A stretch of 64,000 bases of DNA from Carnegiea gigantea (GCA_029747015.1 JAKOGI010000326.1:124001-188000); one strand, 5' to 3'. Counted from the first letter of the stretch, positions 1-12,182 are shown. Numbers and translations are program-made. Notes: generated by a model from the sequence alone, not told the origin.

Positions 1-942
1 GGTTCGTCACTCTTTATACCATGCGAATCGTCAGTCTAGATTTTCACCCAAAAATCTAACCTGAGCCACTAGATCAACATACTGAATGTTGGTCTTGACA
101 CTCATGATTCAGCTTTTAAGGCTTTAATATGAAAACTTATTTCATACTCGACTCCCTCGAGTCTCATCTTAGTCTTACTAAGGCGACTATATTCATTCCA
201 CTCACACACTTCCAGTGTGAATAATCAATATTGCACACCTAGTGCTAATATGACCACGTCTCATCCTACCTGCTACTGAAACGTCAGGGCGATTGCCTGT
301 GTGACTAGGTCAATCAGAAGCCTGTGACTTTTCAACATGTCTAACAGATAAATCACAAAGCATTTAGAAAACAAAGAACACTTAATCTTTATTTCATAAA
401 TGCCTATTACATGAAGAACGTGTCTATCATATATAACAAGATTTCTATCCAAAAAACTAAACTCTGCGAAGTCCTAGACTCAATGAATGTGCTTTGAAAG
501 CATCTCTAGGAATCGGCTTAGTCAATGGGTCGGCAATCATCTTGTTAGTGGGTATATACTTGATGACAACCTCCTTTGTCTTTACGGCGTCTCGCACGAA
601 GTGATAACGACTCTTGATGTGCTTGGTTTTCCGATGAAATTTCGGATCCTTGGCGAACTGGATGGCAGCTGTGTTGTCACATAACATCTCTACAGGATCA
701 TCAGCTCTCGGAGTGAGGTTGAGGTCCTGGAGGAAGCTCCTAAGCCACATTGCCTCCTGCGTGGCTAGGCTGCATGCGACATATTCTGCCTCCATGGTTG
801 ACAGAGCTATGCAGTCTTGTTTCTTACTGCACTATGATATGGCTCCCCCACTCAGGGTGAACACACATCCTGAGGTTGACCTGGACTCATCCGGATCACC
901 GCCCCAATCGGCATCTGAGTATCCTCTCAACTTAAGGTCCCC
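1..942 (-). mobile_element. Ty1/copia element, 3' part: RNase H end and 3' non-coding region
   Basis: On the minus strand, 942 to 457 encodes the end of a copia Pol polyprotein. It begins in the segment around YSDADWGGD that joins reverse transcriptase to RNase H, continues through MEAEYVA and VEMLCDNTAAI, and ends in GLRRV followed by a stop at about 457. These are standard copia RNase H signatures. Positions 456 to 1 would be 3' untranslated sequence and perhaps the start of an LTR, but I see no clear polypurine tract or LTR start before the window edge. At 942/943 the coding sequence stops abruptly at a TRIM primer-binding site, so all upstream reverse transcriptase sequence is absent. Non-functional. 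Confidence 0.85.
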
Positions 943-1438
943 GCTCTGATACCATGCTGGTGCCCAGCACCGAGCCCTGCGTATGATATTGTCCGCTTTG
1001 GGCCTCAGCCCTCACGGCTTTAAAATGCATCATACGGGTGAGGTATCCAGCCCCTTATAAAGAGGCCTTCGTTCGCCTCACCTATCGATGTGGGACACTC
1101 AGTCCAACACCCCTACTCAGGTGAGGCGCCCCCACGAAGGGCACACCGGCACGAACCTGGCTCTGATACCATGTTGGTGCCCAGCACCGAGCCTTGCGTA
1201 TAATATTGTCCGCTTTGGGCCTCAACCCTCACGGCTTTAAAACGCGTCATACGGGTGAGGTATCCAGCCCTTTATAAAGAGGCCTTCGTTCGCCTCACCT
1301 GCCGATGTGAGACACTCAGTCCAACACCTTCACTCAGGTGAGGCGCCCCCACGAAGGGCACAGCGGCACGAACCTGGCTCTGATGCCACTGTTGATGCCC
1401 AGCACCGAGCCCAGCATATGATATTGTCCGCTTTGGGC
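943..1438 (-). mobile_element. TRIM tandem array 1 (three LTRs)
   Basis: Three LTR copies of one TRIM family lie at 955-1109, 1172-1326 and 1390-1438 (the last truncated), separated by internal segments of about 62 bp. LTRs are 155 bp, begin TGTTGG and end CCAACA. On the minus strand each LTR contains a TATAAAG or TATAAGG promoter-like box and is followed by TGGTATCAGAGC, the standard primer-binding site for initiator tRNA-Met. The internal domain starts next to a C-rich (polypurine on minus) tract. No coding capacity, as expected for TRIMs. The array sits exactly where the copia reverse transcriptase should be. The right end stops inside an LTR, after CTTTGGGC. Confidence 0.85.
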
Positions 1439-2787
1439 GTGGGGTCTCGAACATGTGGGCTAAATGCATGTTCAAAAACTGGAGATTGAGGACGGACCTC
1501 CCTCATAGAATCACTTTCGTCATGTACAGGAGATTGAGAATGATTCTCATTTTACTGGGCAGGCAAGTTTCCCCCATTTCCTTTGGATGGGGAAGGCGGC
1601 ATACCATCTTTGGTGACTCGGTTAGAATCCAAATTCTCCCCCTCACCAAATGATGGTGGGATGTTTTGCTGTAACTCAAACAGTTCGACATCCTTCTTGA
1701 CTTCACCGATGGTCGGGAACTCATCCTCAAGAAAATCGACATTGCGGGAGTTTATTTCTGTCATGCCACCATTTGGGTGTTCTCCGTACATCACATATCC
1801 TTTTGATTGTGCAGGGTACCGAATGAACACCATTTTGGTGGCTCTTGGACCAAGTTTTCCATGTTTATGGGTTGGGTTATGCACATAGCCGGCCAATCCC
1901 CATGGACGCAAATGATCCAAGGATGGCTTTTTACCAAACCATAACTCATATGGTGTGGCAGGTATACTCTTGCTTGGCACACGATTGTGTATGTAGGCTG
2001 CCGTAAGTAGCGCATCCCCCTAAAAACTGATTGGGAGGCTAGCATGTGCCATTATTGACCTGACCATGTCAAGCAATGTACGATTCCTACGCTCCGCAAC
2101 ACCGTTCTGTTGTGGGGTGCGTGGAATCGTTAACTGTCTTTGTATACCTTTTTCCTCACAGAACTCCTTGAACATATCAGAGAGGTATTCACGACCTCGA
2201 TCAGTTCGAAGGATCTTAATCCTACGTTCCAATTGAGTCTCCACTTCTGCTACGAACCGTTTGAATACATCAAGTGTCTCGTAGCGATGAGATAATAGGT
2301 ACACATACCCATATCGTGAATAATCGTCTATGAGCGTAATGAAATAGATAGCCCCATGTCAGGCTTTGACGTTCATATGTCCGCATATGTCTGAGTGGAT
2401 TAACTCTAAGGGACTAGATGCTCATGTGGCCTTACCGAAAGGCTTTATTGTTGCCTTTCCAGCTAAACATGACTCACACCTAGGTAACTTAACCCTAGTG
2501 AGTCGGTCTAGAAGACCTTCTTTAGCTAGCCTGTTTATCCTATCTTGGCCCACATGGCCAAGTCTAACATGCCACTTAACAGATTCAGAATTAGAGTCAA
2601 AATAAGAAACATAAGCAGAGGATATATTATTATAGTTATCATCCAAATCTAAAACAATGAAATCTCCTTTCAAAGTAGCTTGGCCAAACAAATTACCATT
2701 GTAGAACAAATATAAACCGTCTGGATGAAAACCAAAAGTGAAACCTAATCTTACTAAAGAAACATAAGAAACTAAGGAACATCGCAC
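1439..2787 (-). pseudogene. copia Pol: integrase and linker (degenerate)
   Basis: Read on the minus strand, 2787-2422 carries the GAG-pre-integrase zinc-binding region (WHVRLGH, then CESCLAGKA). About 2400-2020 carries the integrase core with IDDYSR, TDRGREY and PQQNGVAERRNRT, which supply the D, D and E of the catalytic triad. About 2045-1552 carries the C-terminal linker (ATPYELWFGKKPS, EINSRNVDF). The frame is broken by a TGA near 2361 and by a shift around 1980-2045. The reverse transcriptase that should follow is missing and the TRIM array begins instead. An old, inactive copy. Confidence 0.85.
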
Positions 2788-3936
2788 CCCAGGTGCATAG
2801 AGGGCGTCATGAAGGAGCAGCTTGTTTCCTCCACGGAGTCTGAGCTGGTATGTTCCTACTTCAAGAACATCTTCTTCGCTGTCGTTCCCCAGTATAACAG
2901 TTCATGAACCCACCGGGTAATGGTGGAACTCCACGAATTCAGCTTTATCCTGAACTATGTGCTTGGTTGCCCCCATGTCTACAATCCATTAAGGAAGAGA
3001 GTTAGCAACGAATGCATGGGAACAAACATATAATTCAGGAGTCTTAGTGGAAGTAGGTACCTTGGTTGGTTCAGGACAATCCCAAGCGAAATGGCCCTTC
3101 TTCCCACAGTTATAGCACTTCACACGTGCTATATCCTTAGCTCCGTTGCCCTTAGCTTTATGCTTCTTGGCAGTACCAGCATTGGAACGAGAGTTCTGAG
3201 GAGGACAGGGGCCTTTCTTAGGTTTCTTACCATGGTAAGATTTCCTGCCCTTGGGCCCTGTTCCTTTGGCAACGAATGCCACACTAGGAGGTGCATATAG
3301 ATTTAAGCGTTCTTCCTCCATCTCGAGGTGTTTGGAGATTGCCTCGAAGGTGTTGATGTGCTCACTGTGTGCCATGAACACTTTAAAACTCTTCCAATGT
3401 TCATTGTCATTAGGAAGAGCTCTGATCACATTCAGGACCTGTTCCTGCTCAGAAACCTCTTACCCTGCAGCCTTAAGATCTCGAACTATAGCACTCATGG
3501 TTCGAAGGTGTTCAGAGATACTACGACTGGAGTCAATAGTATATTGCATCCATTTCAGCTGCAAGGTACGTAACCTTGTAGCAGATGTCTGCCCGAACCT
3601 GATCTTAAGCTGCATCTACATGTCCTTAGCAGTGTGGAAGCGTTCAAACTCTCCCAGAAGATCGTCCCACATGCAAGACAGCATAGTGTAGCGAGCAGAA
3701 CGATCACGTTTGAACCATGCTTGGTATGTTTTTAGGTCTTCTTTGTACTGCTCAGGTGCAGTAATATCTCTACCTTGTTCATCTTTTTCAGCAGGGGGAG
3801 TCATAGAGGAGGTTAAGAGGTCCAGTATATCATCATTATATAGATAAAACTGGACTTTTAGATGCCAAATATCATAGTTCGAACCATCCAGTTTGTCATA
3901 AGATTGCACGCAACCTATCATGTTTCTAGCTGCCAT
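2788..3936 (-). pseudogene. copia Gag and protease (degenerate)
   Basis: The minus strand starts at an ATG at 3936 (MAARNMIGCVQSYDKLDGSN), typical of plant copia Gag of the UBN2 type. The frame breaks near 3615 and resumes at 3429, where a CCHC zinc knuckle is intact (CYNCGKKGHFAWDC). Protease follows at about 2990-2800 with D-M-G-A-T in place of the usual D-S-G-A-S/T, then an in-frame TGA near 2908. Gag would package element RNA and the protease would cut the polyprotein, but several interruptions make expression unlikely. Gag, protease and integrase lie in normal copia order. Confidence 0.85.
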
Positions 3937-4722
3937 ATCTGAAAGTATATGTTATCCGTTAGACATATTGTTTAATAATTAAATTACCTAGAAAGCCCCA
4001 TCGTTCACAATATACGTTCAAAAATTTCGCTAAGCTCATAATCATCACGTATATCTTGCGAATTTTGGAGCTTCCTTAATTTAATTATTAATCTCATAGA
4101 ATTTCCTTAAAGGGTTTTTGTTAAACTAATTAACATTTTAATTCAATGAATATCATGAAGATATTCACATGTGTATATTTTTGTCTAAATATATATATAA
4201 CACAAAGTTATATAATCACCCTCAAAAAAAATCATACCATAAATGATAATATGAGGATAGGGGGCCAAAAAAAATAAATATAACTTACAACCAAAACAGT
4301 AACCATTTTCAACATATAAAACAAATTTATATGAACATGAGAGCAAATATTCAATAACCCAAAGAATAGAACCTCATCTGTTCGACCCGAAATATTTTTC
4401 TTTTGATGTCCTTTGGGTCAGGTAATTTGGGCAAAAAATAAAGGTGCCCAAAAGCAAATCAGTCCAAAACAATAAAATGGACCTCAAGTGTCCGAGAGAG
4501 AGAGCCCACAAGGGCCCGTATTTTTTTTTTTTGTTTGTATTGTTATTATTAGGTGGGGCGTTACAGCTCCACCCCCCTCCAAAGCCCCTTAAACCGAGTC
4601 CCTCTCTCTCTCTTTCTCGGTGTTCCTTTGCCTGGACTTTCTCCATTTCGCTACCCCTCTCTGTTTCTTTGTTTATGGGATGCTCTCGACGCCATGACAG
4701 GGAGCACGAAGCTCTGATACCA
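3937..4722 (-). mobile_element. copia 5' leader and primer-binding site
   Basis: About 785 bp lies between the Gag ATG and a minus-strand TGGTATCAGAGC at 4722-4711. It is AT-rich with one CT-rich stretch near 4590-4670 and no long reading frame. Its position between Gag and a tRNA-Met primer-binding site is what is expected of a copia leader. The sequence on the far side of the primer-binding site is not a copia-sized LTR but a 152-bp TRIM LTR. Confidence 0.6.
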
Positions 4723-5370
4723 CTATTGGTGCTCAGCACCGAGCCCTGCATATGATATTGTCCGCTTTGGGCCTCAACCCTCACGGCTTTAAAACGCGTC
4801 ATACGGGTGAGGTATCCAGCCCCTTATAAAGAGGCCTTCGTTCGCCTCACCTGCCGATGTGGGATCAGTCCAACACCCCCACTCAGGTGAGGCGCCCCCA
4901 CGAAGGGCACACCGGCACGAACCTGGCTCTGATACCACTGTTGGTGCCCAACACCGAGCCCTGCATATGATATTGTCCGCTTTGGGCCTCAGCTCTCACG
5001 GCTTTAAAACGCGTCATGCGGGTGAAGTATCCAGCCCCTCATAAAGAGGCCTTCGTTCGCCTCACCTGTCGATGTGGGACACTCAGTCCAACACCCCCAC
5101 TCAGGTGAGGCGCCCCCATGAAGGGCACACCGGCACGAACCTGGCTCTGATACCATGTTGGTGCCCAGCACCGAGCCCTGCGTATGATATTGTCCGCTTT
5201 GGGCCTCAACCCTCACGGCTTTAAAACGCGTCATACGGGTGAGGTATCCAGCCCCTTATAAAGAGGCCTTCGTTCGCCTCACCTGCCGATGTGGGATCAG
5301 TCCAACACCCCCACTCAGGTGAGGCGCCCCCACGAAGGGCACACCGGCACGAACCTGGCTCTGATACCAC
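4711..5370 (-). mobile_element. TRIM tandem array 2 (three LTRs)
   Basis: LTRs at about 4724-4875, 4939-5093 and 5156-5307 alternate with roughly 62-bp internal segments, each ending in the complement of TGGTATCAGAGC. The units match array 1 at nearly every base. The first and third LTRs share a 3-bp deletion (GGGATCAG versus GGGACACTCAG), which points to unequal exchange or duplication within the array. The low-coordinate end abuts the copia leader. The high-coordinate end carries an internal domain joined to a different LTR-like sequence from 5371. Confidence 0.85.
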
Positions 5371-5650
5371 TGTAAGAAGAATTAGGACTAACCTGGATGG
5401 GGAAGCGTACTGTCGGTAATAATCCACGATAATAAAGAAAACTAGGCGGCTACCAGAGTCGCCTTAATAATCACGTCCTAAACCCGAGAATCCAATTGAT
5501 GGTGATTCAGCCATGAGAGAGAAGTAGGAGAATATGGGAGATCTAATATTCGCGTCATGGCGTCTTCCAAGGCTAACCCCTTAAACCCCTTTATATAGGT
5601 TAGGGGGTAGCAAGGGTTGTCGCCCTAGGCGACTTAAGTGGCCGTCGTGC
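5371..5650 (-). mobile_element. Unrelated LTR-like segment next to a TRIM primer-binding site
   Basis: On the minus strand this stretch ends in CTTCTTACA and is followed after one base by TGGTATCAGAGCCAGG, the position of an LTR 3' end. It contains TATATAAAGGGG near 5597-5586, a plausible LTR promoter. Its sequence differs from the 155-bp TRIM LTR. The outer limit is not visible because it runs into the LINE 3' end at about 5640. Alternatively it is LINE 3' untranslated sequence into which the array inserted. Confidence 0.4.
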
Positions 5651-8600
5651 CTAATCTCATTAGGCCCGTCCAACGGGGGGGAAAGGAAAGAATTTCGGTG
5701 ACGTTGTGTCCATTCGGCCCACATACGCTTGGCACAAATAAGTAGACCATGGGGTTGGGTAGTGCATTTTGAAATACAAGTCTATTGCGGCTTTTCCAAA
5801 TACACCATAGTAGTATAGCAAACCTGGCCATCATCATCCTACACTAAATATATTGTTCATGGAGAACATCACGTACAGAATGGGGCAGCAGCACAAATGG
5901 AGAGTGGGGAATCCATCCATGCTTTATGGCCAAGTCCCAAACACGAGTAGCAAACGGGTAGCTCGTAAACAAGTGTTCAGTATCCTCAATCTGAGATAAG
6001 CAAGCAGGGCAAATAGGATCAATGGGGAGTCCTCTTCGCAATAAGGTGCCTCTAGAGGGAAGCGCATTATGGCATAGTTGTCATAGGAAAGCCTGGATTT
6101 TGGATAGGACACCTAACTTCCATATCCAGCTAAATTTCCATAGGGACAAATCTGGTTCAAAAATACCTTGGGCCATCCACGTGGCTGACTTAACTGAAAA
6201 TTCCCCACTGCCTGTAAGGCCCTAGCAAAAGGTGTCTTCAACGTTAGCGAACGGAATGGGAACAGCAAGGACATGTTGGATGAGTGGTTGAGGTAAAACT
6301 TGTGAGAGTTTCGCCACATCCCATGTTTTATCAGAGCATATGAATGCATTCACTTTAAGATGTGCACCAGAGTTGTCCATATGTAATAAATTTGCCAAAG
6401 GCAATTCGTGGCACTAGGCATGTGTCCAGAAGTTTATCTTATTGCCATTACCTAATTGCCATCGCATTCCCTGAATCACAAATTTTCTTTGCCGAAGCAA
6501 ACATTTCCAAACCCAAGAATGATACGTTTGAGGTCATGTTCTAAAAAACTGCTCAGGGTCGCCATATTTGGCCCGCATCTATTTAACCCAGAAATTATCT
6601 GATTGAGTAAGAAATTTCCGAGCTAGCTTAGCTAAAAAGGCAATATTTACTGGCCCAGTCTTCCTCAAACCCAGGCCACTATACTTTTTGGGCTTACAAA
6701 CTATATCTCAAGCCACCGTAGCAAATCCCTTCATAGAATCAGAAGATTTCTAGAGAAAATTACGATTGACTTTATCCAATCTTTGGGTGATGGCGGTAGG
6801 TGACTTAAAACATTACATAGTGTGAACAGGTAGTGCTTCAAGTTTAGATTGAATAAACACTGTGTGGTCTGCTTTTGACAACGCTTGTGCTTTCCAATTG
6901 GTGAGTTTTGTTTCCGCTTTGCTAACTAGAGTTTGGAAAGAGTCCTTCTTAGGCTGTCCTTGAAAGACGGAACACCTAAGATATTTGCCAAGGGAAGAGC
7001 TATGTGGAATATTAAAAATACCATCAACATGCTCCTGTGTATATGCGACGAATTCTTCGAGAATACAAGACTAGATTTATAGAAATTAATTAATTGTCCA
7101 GATTGTTGGCAAAAGGTATCTAGTGCACTCTTAAGCTTAAAAGCCGCTTCAGATGAAGGTTTGTAAAAACGTAGGCTGTCATTAGCGAAAAACAGACAAG
7201 GTATTTTCTCCGCACGCGGGGCAATTGTGAATCCAATCTCAAGTTTTTGCAATAGTGATTGGCAATAAAGTTGTTGGACTAGTATGTCCATACAGAGAAT
7301 AAACAAATATGGCAAAATGGGGTCCCCTTGCCGTAGTCCACGAGTAGGCTTAAAAAATCCACAGGCTTCATTATTAATAATAAGAGAATAAGAAACTTTA
7401 GAAACACATTCTTGAATCCAGTTAACCCATGTAGAGTGGAATCCCATACTATGAAGGCGATATCGTAAAAAATCCCATTCAATCCGATCGTAGGCTTTTT
7501 CCATATCGAGTTTTAGAGCGACATAACCCTTTTTACCCTTAAGATGATGAAATTTATTCATAACTTTATGGGCTATCAGAATATTATCACGTATAGCTCG
7601 GTGAGGGACAAAAGCGCTCTGCATAGGCTGAATTAGACGCTCCAACATAGGACGCATCCGATTAACCAAAATTTTGGCAATGATTTTGTAGAAAGTATTA
7701 CATAAACTGATAGGGCGAAACTGGGACATTGTCTCCGGATTGGTAACTTTTGGAATAAGGGCAATTAAAGTATGATTAAATTCCTTGAGTAAATTACCCG
7801 AGTGAAAGAACCCTTGGATTGCTAAGCAACGGTGGTCTTTTAAGATAGGCCAATATTTTGAAAGAAGGAAAAACCAAACCCACCCAGCCCTAGCGCTTTA
7901 TAAGGGTTCATTTGGAAGATGGCCTGGTGAATTTCCTCATCCGTGACGGAACAGATGAGTGCTAAATTTTTCGCAACAGTAACTTTTCGCATCACATTAA
8001 TGGGTAACAGAGGCGTCTGTTGACAGTGTGCTGATTTGAATCATTGTGAAAAGTCTTGAACACATTGATCTTTGATTGGTTCCTTCTCTTCGATCCAAGT
8101 ACCAATATCGATTTTGATATGAGTGATGAAAGTGATCCTTTTTCTAGCGGATGCCAAATTGTAAAAAAATCATGAATTCCGATCTCCATCAGTAAGCCAT
8201 TGTTTCCGAGCTAGACAACCCCAATACTTTTGGCTAAAAAGCATTAATTTTTCGCGTTGTTTGATCAACCGCTTATGCCAATGATTTAGTCTTAAGCTAT
8301 CAGGATTACTTATGAGAAGATTTTCCACATAGCTTAATTTTGTCATATTCTTTGCAACTTGGGTTTTAAAGTTGTTTCCATAACTGGTTTTTCATATTTT
8401 AAGGTTCTGTTTAATGAATTTGAGTCTTTGCGCTACAGAAAATATTGTGGAGCCAGAGACGGGCCATTTTCATTGTTGTTTGACAAGAGTATGAACTTGC
8501 TCATATCGGGTCCAACCAGGTTGGAATCGAAAGGGGAGTTGTTTATGGATCGGTGGTAAATTCTGGGTCGTAAGTAACAAAAACCAATGGTCAGAACAAG

Positions 8601-9261
8601 TAAAAGGACCATGTGTGATACGCTCATTGGGATAAAGATTATGCCAATCATACCTACCAATTGCCCGATCAAGTTTTCCATATAATAGCTGTCCATGGAC
8701 TCGAGCTTTCCAGGTGAACGGTCATCCTAACACAGGAAGACTAGTTGCATTTATTTTATGTAAAAAAAGAGGAAGCTTAATGCATTGTGTGGGGGAAACA
8801 AGGGTACCCCCTATTTTACCAAAGTGTTCTTCTAATTCATTAAAATCTCCTAGTAGACACCATGGTGTATCTATTACTGCACTTAATTCAGAGAGATGGT
8901 TCCAAAATATCGGTTTTTCAAAAGCTTTTATGGGGCCATAAACACTGGATAAAGTGACCATTTGTTGGGTATGAGTGTCAAATACCAGCAAGTGAATCAA
9001 GCGTTGTTCTTTAAGCAAGACATTCGCAACAATTTCATTGTTATTTCAGAGAACCCATAAACCGCCACAGTGATTTCCAAGATTTATAAAATCATAATGA
9101 TCAAACCCAAACTTAGAAATGAGACGTTGGGTTGTGGCTTCGACCACCATTGTTTCAGTGATAAGCAGAATGTCAGGTCGATGAACACGAACAATGTAAC
9201 GAATTTCTTCTCAAATTTGCATCTTTTTTACACCTTAAATGTTCCACACGATTACTTTCAT
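5634..9261 (-). pseudogene. L1-type LINE ORF2 (endonuclease, reverse transcriptase, RNase H-like tail), decayed
   Basis: The likely start is an ATG at 9261 (MKVIVWN, as in plant L1 endonucleases). The endonuclease domain spans about 9261-8430 with SSVYGP and CLLGDFNE. The pre-RT region around 8190-7740 is frame-shifted. RT occupies 7729-6926 with SQFRPISLCNTFYKIIAKI, LDMEKAYDRIEW and GLRQGDP. The catalytic box reads FANDS where active enzymes have FADDS, so one catalytic aspartate is replaced by asparagine. A zf-RVT zinc region lies at about 6112-5844 (CPACLSQIEDTEHLF) and the start of an RNase H-like tail at about 5837-5634. Many stops and shifts; not functional. Confidence 0.9.
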
Positions 9262-10758
9262 AGTAAATTATATGTTGTCTCAGTGCAGGTCCGAAACAAA
9301 ATCCTCAAAGATAATAGAATGTAAACAGCCTGGGGGAAAGAAACCAGTGCATATATGAAAAAATCAATAGGCATGTATCCATCCACTTGGCATGTCACCT
9401 CTTGAAAGCCCAACAACAATCTTTGAACCGCCCACTTATTGAAACAAATTCCAATATAGGACGTACCTGTCATGCAACCAAACCAACATGGTAGGCAGTC
9501 CACTATATAATAGCAATGCCATGAATATATCAATTCAAACAATAAAAAGAGAAGCAACAAGGTCTTAGATTCACACTCATCATGGACCCGGGGCCACGGG
9601 GTCTTGGACAGCGCCTCAATCCCAGAGGCGCACCAACATTGTCACATGAGGAACTCACCTGCCAATGGGCGCAGTGACTGGGTAAATCAATGCAGGACCT
9701 AAAAGAAGGTCCTGGAACAAGGAGACGCAGATGCCAGTCCCACGCAGCCGTCATCAGTAAGAGGCAATTATTATTCCGTATCAATTGCATAAATGAACTT
9801 AGACCCTTGCTCATGGTCATCCTCATTCAATATAATCCATCAAATTGACATATTAACAAAACTGGAGACCGGTAGCACACAAGCATGGCCTGTCTCCAAG
9901 CTAAATTGCAGGTGTCAGAAAGGGCTCTGTAACCATCGGAGTGTGACACACCAAACTGACATCCAACAAGCTGCATAGCTGTAAAAGAACCAAACTAGCA
10001 AAACTGGTTGAATCTAAACTTTCTCAAAAGAAAGTGAATCCAGAGACAATTCCAAGTATATAGAAATATACACTTGCATCCAAAATCCAGTGAAAGAAAA
10101 CTAAACTATTAGCCTAAGTCTTGAACTGGATAGGCTGCCGCCAAAATAAAGGATCTTGCCAGCATGTCATTAACAGAGAATAAGTGCAGCCCAAAACCAG
10201 CGGTGTAAGAGCTCAAAAGTGGACGATCCACCAAACCCCTGTAGACAGACCCAACCCAAACGGGCCATTAGCCTGGACAATGAACCAACACCAAACCCAG
10301 TGTCTCCTAATAGCTGAAACTGTAGGGGAACAACCACTTAAAATATGCCACCAAGCAAAAATCCACCAAAGTGGTAAAGAAATAAAGGGAACCAAACTAG
10401 CATACCAGAGCAGGAATGTAGTAAAAAAATAGTCCTTTAAAGTATGTTTATAAGTATAAGCACATAACCAAAAGATTACAGAGATGGCAGCACCTGCCAG
10501 ACACGAACCTGAGCAGCCCCTGTGCACTCTCCATTCTAAGTCTGGCATACACAAAGAGAGGCAACACATCCAAAAAACTCCAACCAGGAAAAATTTACAT
10601 GGACATCACTAACAAACATAGTCCTGCCCCCCCCCCCCCCCCCCCAAAAACCAAATACATCCCAGTGATAATGTTTTGGCTAACATAAGCTACTGAAACT
10701 ATAACAAAGAACCCTTGACACCAAAAATGTAGCCCCAAAATCCAGAATCCTGACATGA
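9262..10758 (-). mobile_element. LINE inter-ORF region
   Basis: About 1.5 kb separates the two LINE reading frames. I see no conserved domain here. It contains a C19-A5 run at 10627-10650. The spacer is long for a plant L1, so it may hold an unrecognised small insertion. Confidence 0.45.
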
Positions 10759-12182
10759 TCACAAATAGGTAAAGGAAGAGGAAAGTTCTTCACCCTCCTC
10801 TAAATGACGTTTCTTTGAGGAATCCAGCGAGTGTTGAGGCTCATTTTCTCCTTCTAGGTTGAGAAAAATGTCCATCTCATCGTCTTCCTCGATAGGTAAA
10901 TCTGAATCTTGATCAGGAAGAAAAGTAGGCAATGGACTCAGACCTTCTTCCAGACCCGAGGAATGCTTGGTATGCTCCGATCGCGAATTTGGACCTTCAT
11001 ATGGACCTGAAGTTTCCCCCTAGAAGACCTGTCGGAAGTAATAATAGTAGAGGTAGCTTCAGTCCTAACAGCGGTAACTTTGGGTACTGAAAAACAAGAC
11101 CGGGTAGGCAATATCCTGCACTTCCTATGAGCACTTGGCAATCTACTTCGTTTTTTAGGCAAAACAGTAACCCAATGCTCAACAGGAGTATTGTCATGCC
11201 CCGCACTCGGAAGAGGGACACTCATAGTTTTACCCTGAAGGGAAGTTGCGCCAGACTTCTCTACCACAACCTCAAACACATTCTTAGGCGAATCTGGACA
11301 AGCTTTAAGAGCATGGGCCGTGGCTACCACAAATAGCACAGACTTCATGCAATCCTTCATACGAAATGGGTAAATGAAGAACAAAATCTGAGGTGGGGAC
11401 AGTGAAAGTACCTCGGAGTGGCTTGGTAACATCCACATTAAGGCAAATACGTGCAAACTTGCCCTTCCCTCTAGTCAGAGTGTACTCATCTGCTTTCAGA
11501 AAGCCTCCCACCCTAGATAACAGAGAAGCAAAAAGGGTATCCTCCCAATATTCCTGTGGCAGCCTAGTAATGATCGTCCATTGATCTACGTGAGTGATCT
11601 TGACAGCATAAGGGTCAAACAGAGGAACCCACGGCTTTAAACCAGATTAAGACCACTTACGAACCAAGACCTATTAATCCAGACAAACTCCTGATCACGC
11701 ACATTAGAGAATTTAAACAAGATCCATCCATTACCCATATCCCCATAGCCAACTTGCCCCTTAACATGAATCCAATCCCGTTTAGTTTTGACGCAGATAA
11801 GATGAAACGGAATGGAATCCCCCCATATATTCCCAAACGGACTCATAGTGGGCAAATCAAAGTCGGGGGAAGGTTGACAAGTAGGTTCTACCTTATTCAT
11901 TGATTCCATGTTACCCAAGGTAGTATGAATATAACATTCTGGCCGAGTTCTAGGAAGATCACCACCACGGAGACCTCCCGATCCGAGCTTAATAGCCCGG
12001 GAGAAGGTTGAAATGGCCTCCTGATTCTTACAACCTGGACTATTAGTAGTGCCTCCATCCAAGTTAGTTGGAAGTTGAGATCCAGAAGGATAACCATCAT
12101 GGGAAAGTTGAGCAGAATTGAGCAAATTGGCATTTTGAGATTGGAAAGTGAGGTCGGAAACTAGAGGGGGTATGTCAGACAT
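10759..12182 (-). pseudogene. L1-type LINE ORF1 (DUF4283-like RNA-binding protein with zinc knuckle), decayed
   Basis: The frame opens at an ATG at 12182 (MSDIPPLVSD). A DUF4283-type region follows at 11850-11640 (VKGQVGYGDMGNGWILFKFS). After a frame break near 11638 the reading continues to a zinc knuckle near 11340-11300. The knuckle starts CAICGSHG, but one surplus base puts the final histidine and cysteine in another frame. A basic region follows and then an acidic tail (EEDDEMD, near 10890-10870), with a stop at 10759-10761. This is the RNA-binding ORF1 that precedes ORF2 in plant L1 elements. Confidence 0.8.
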
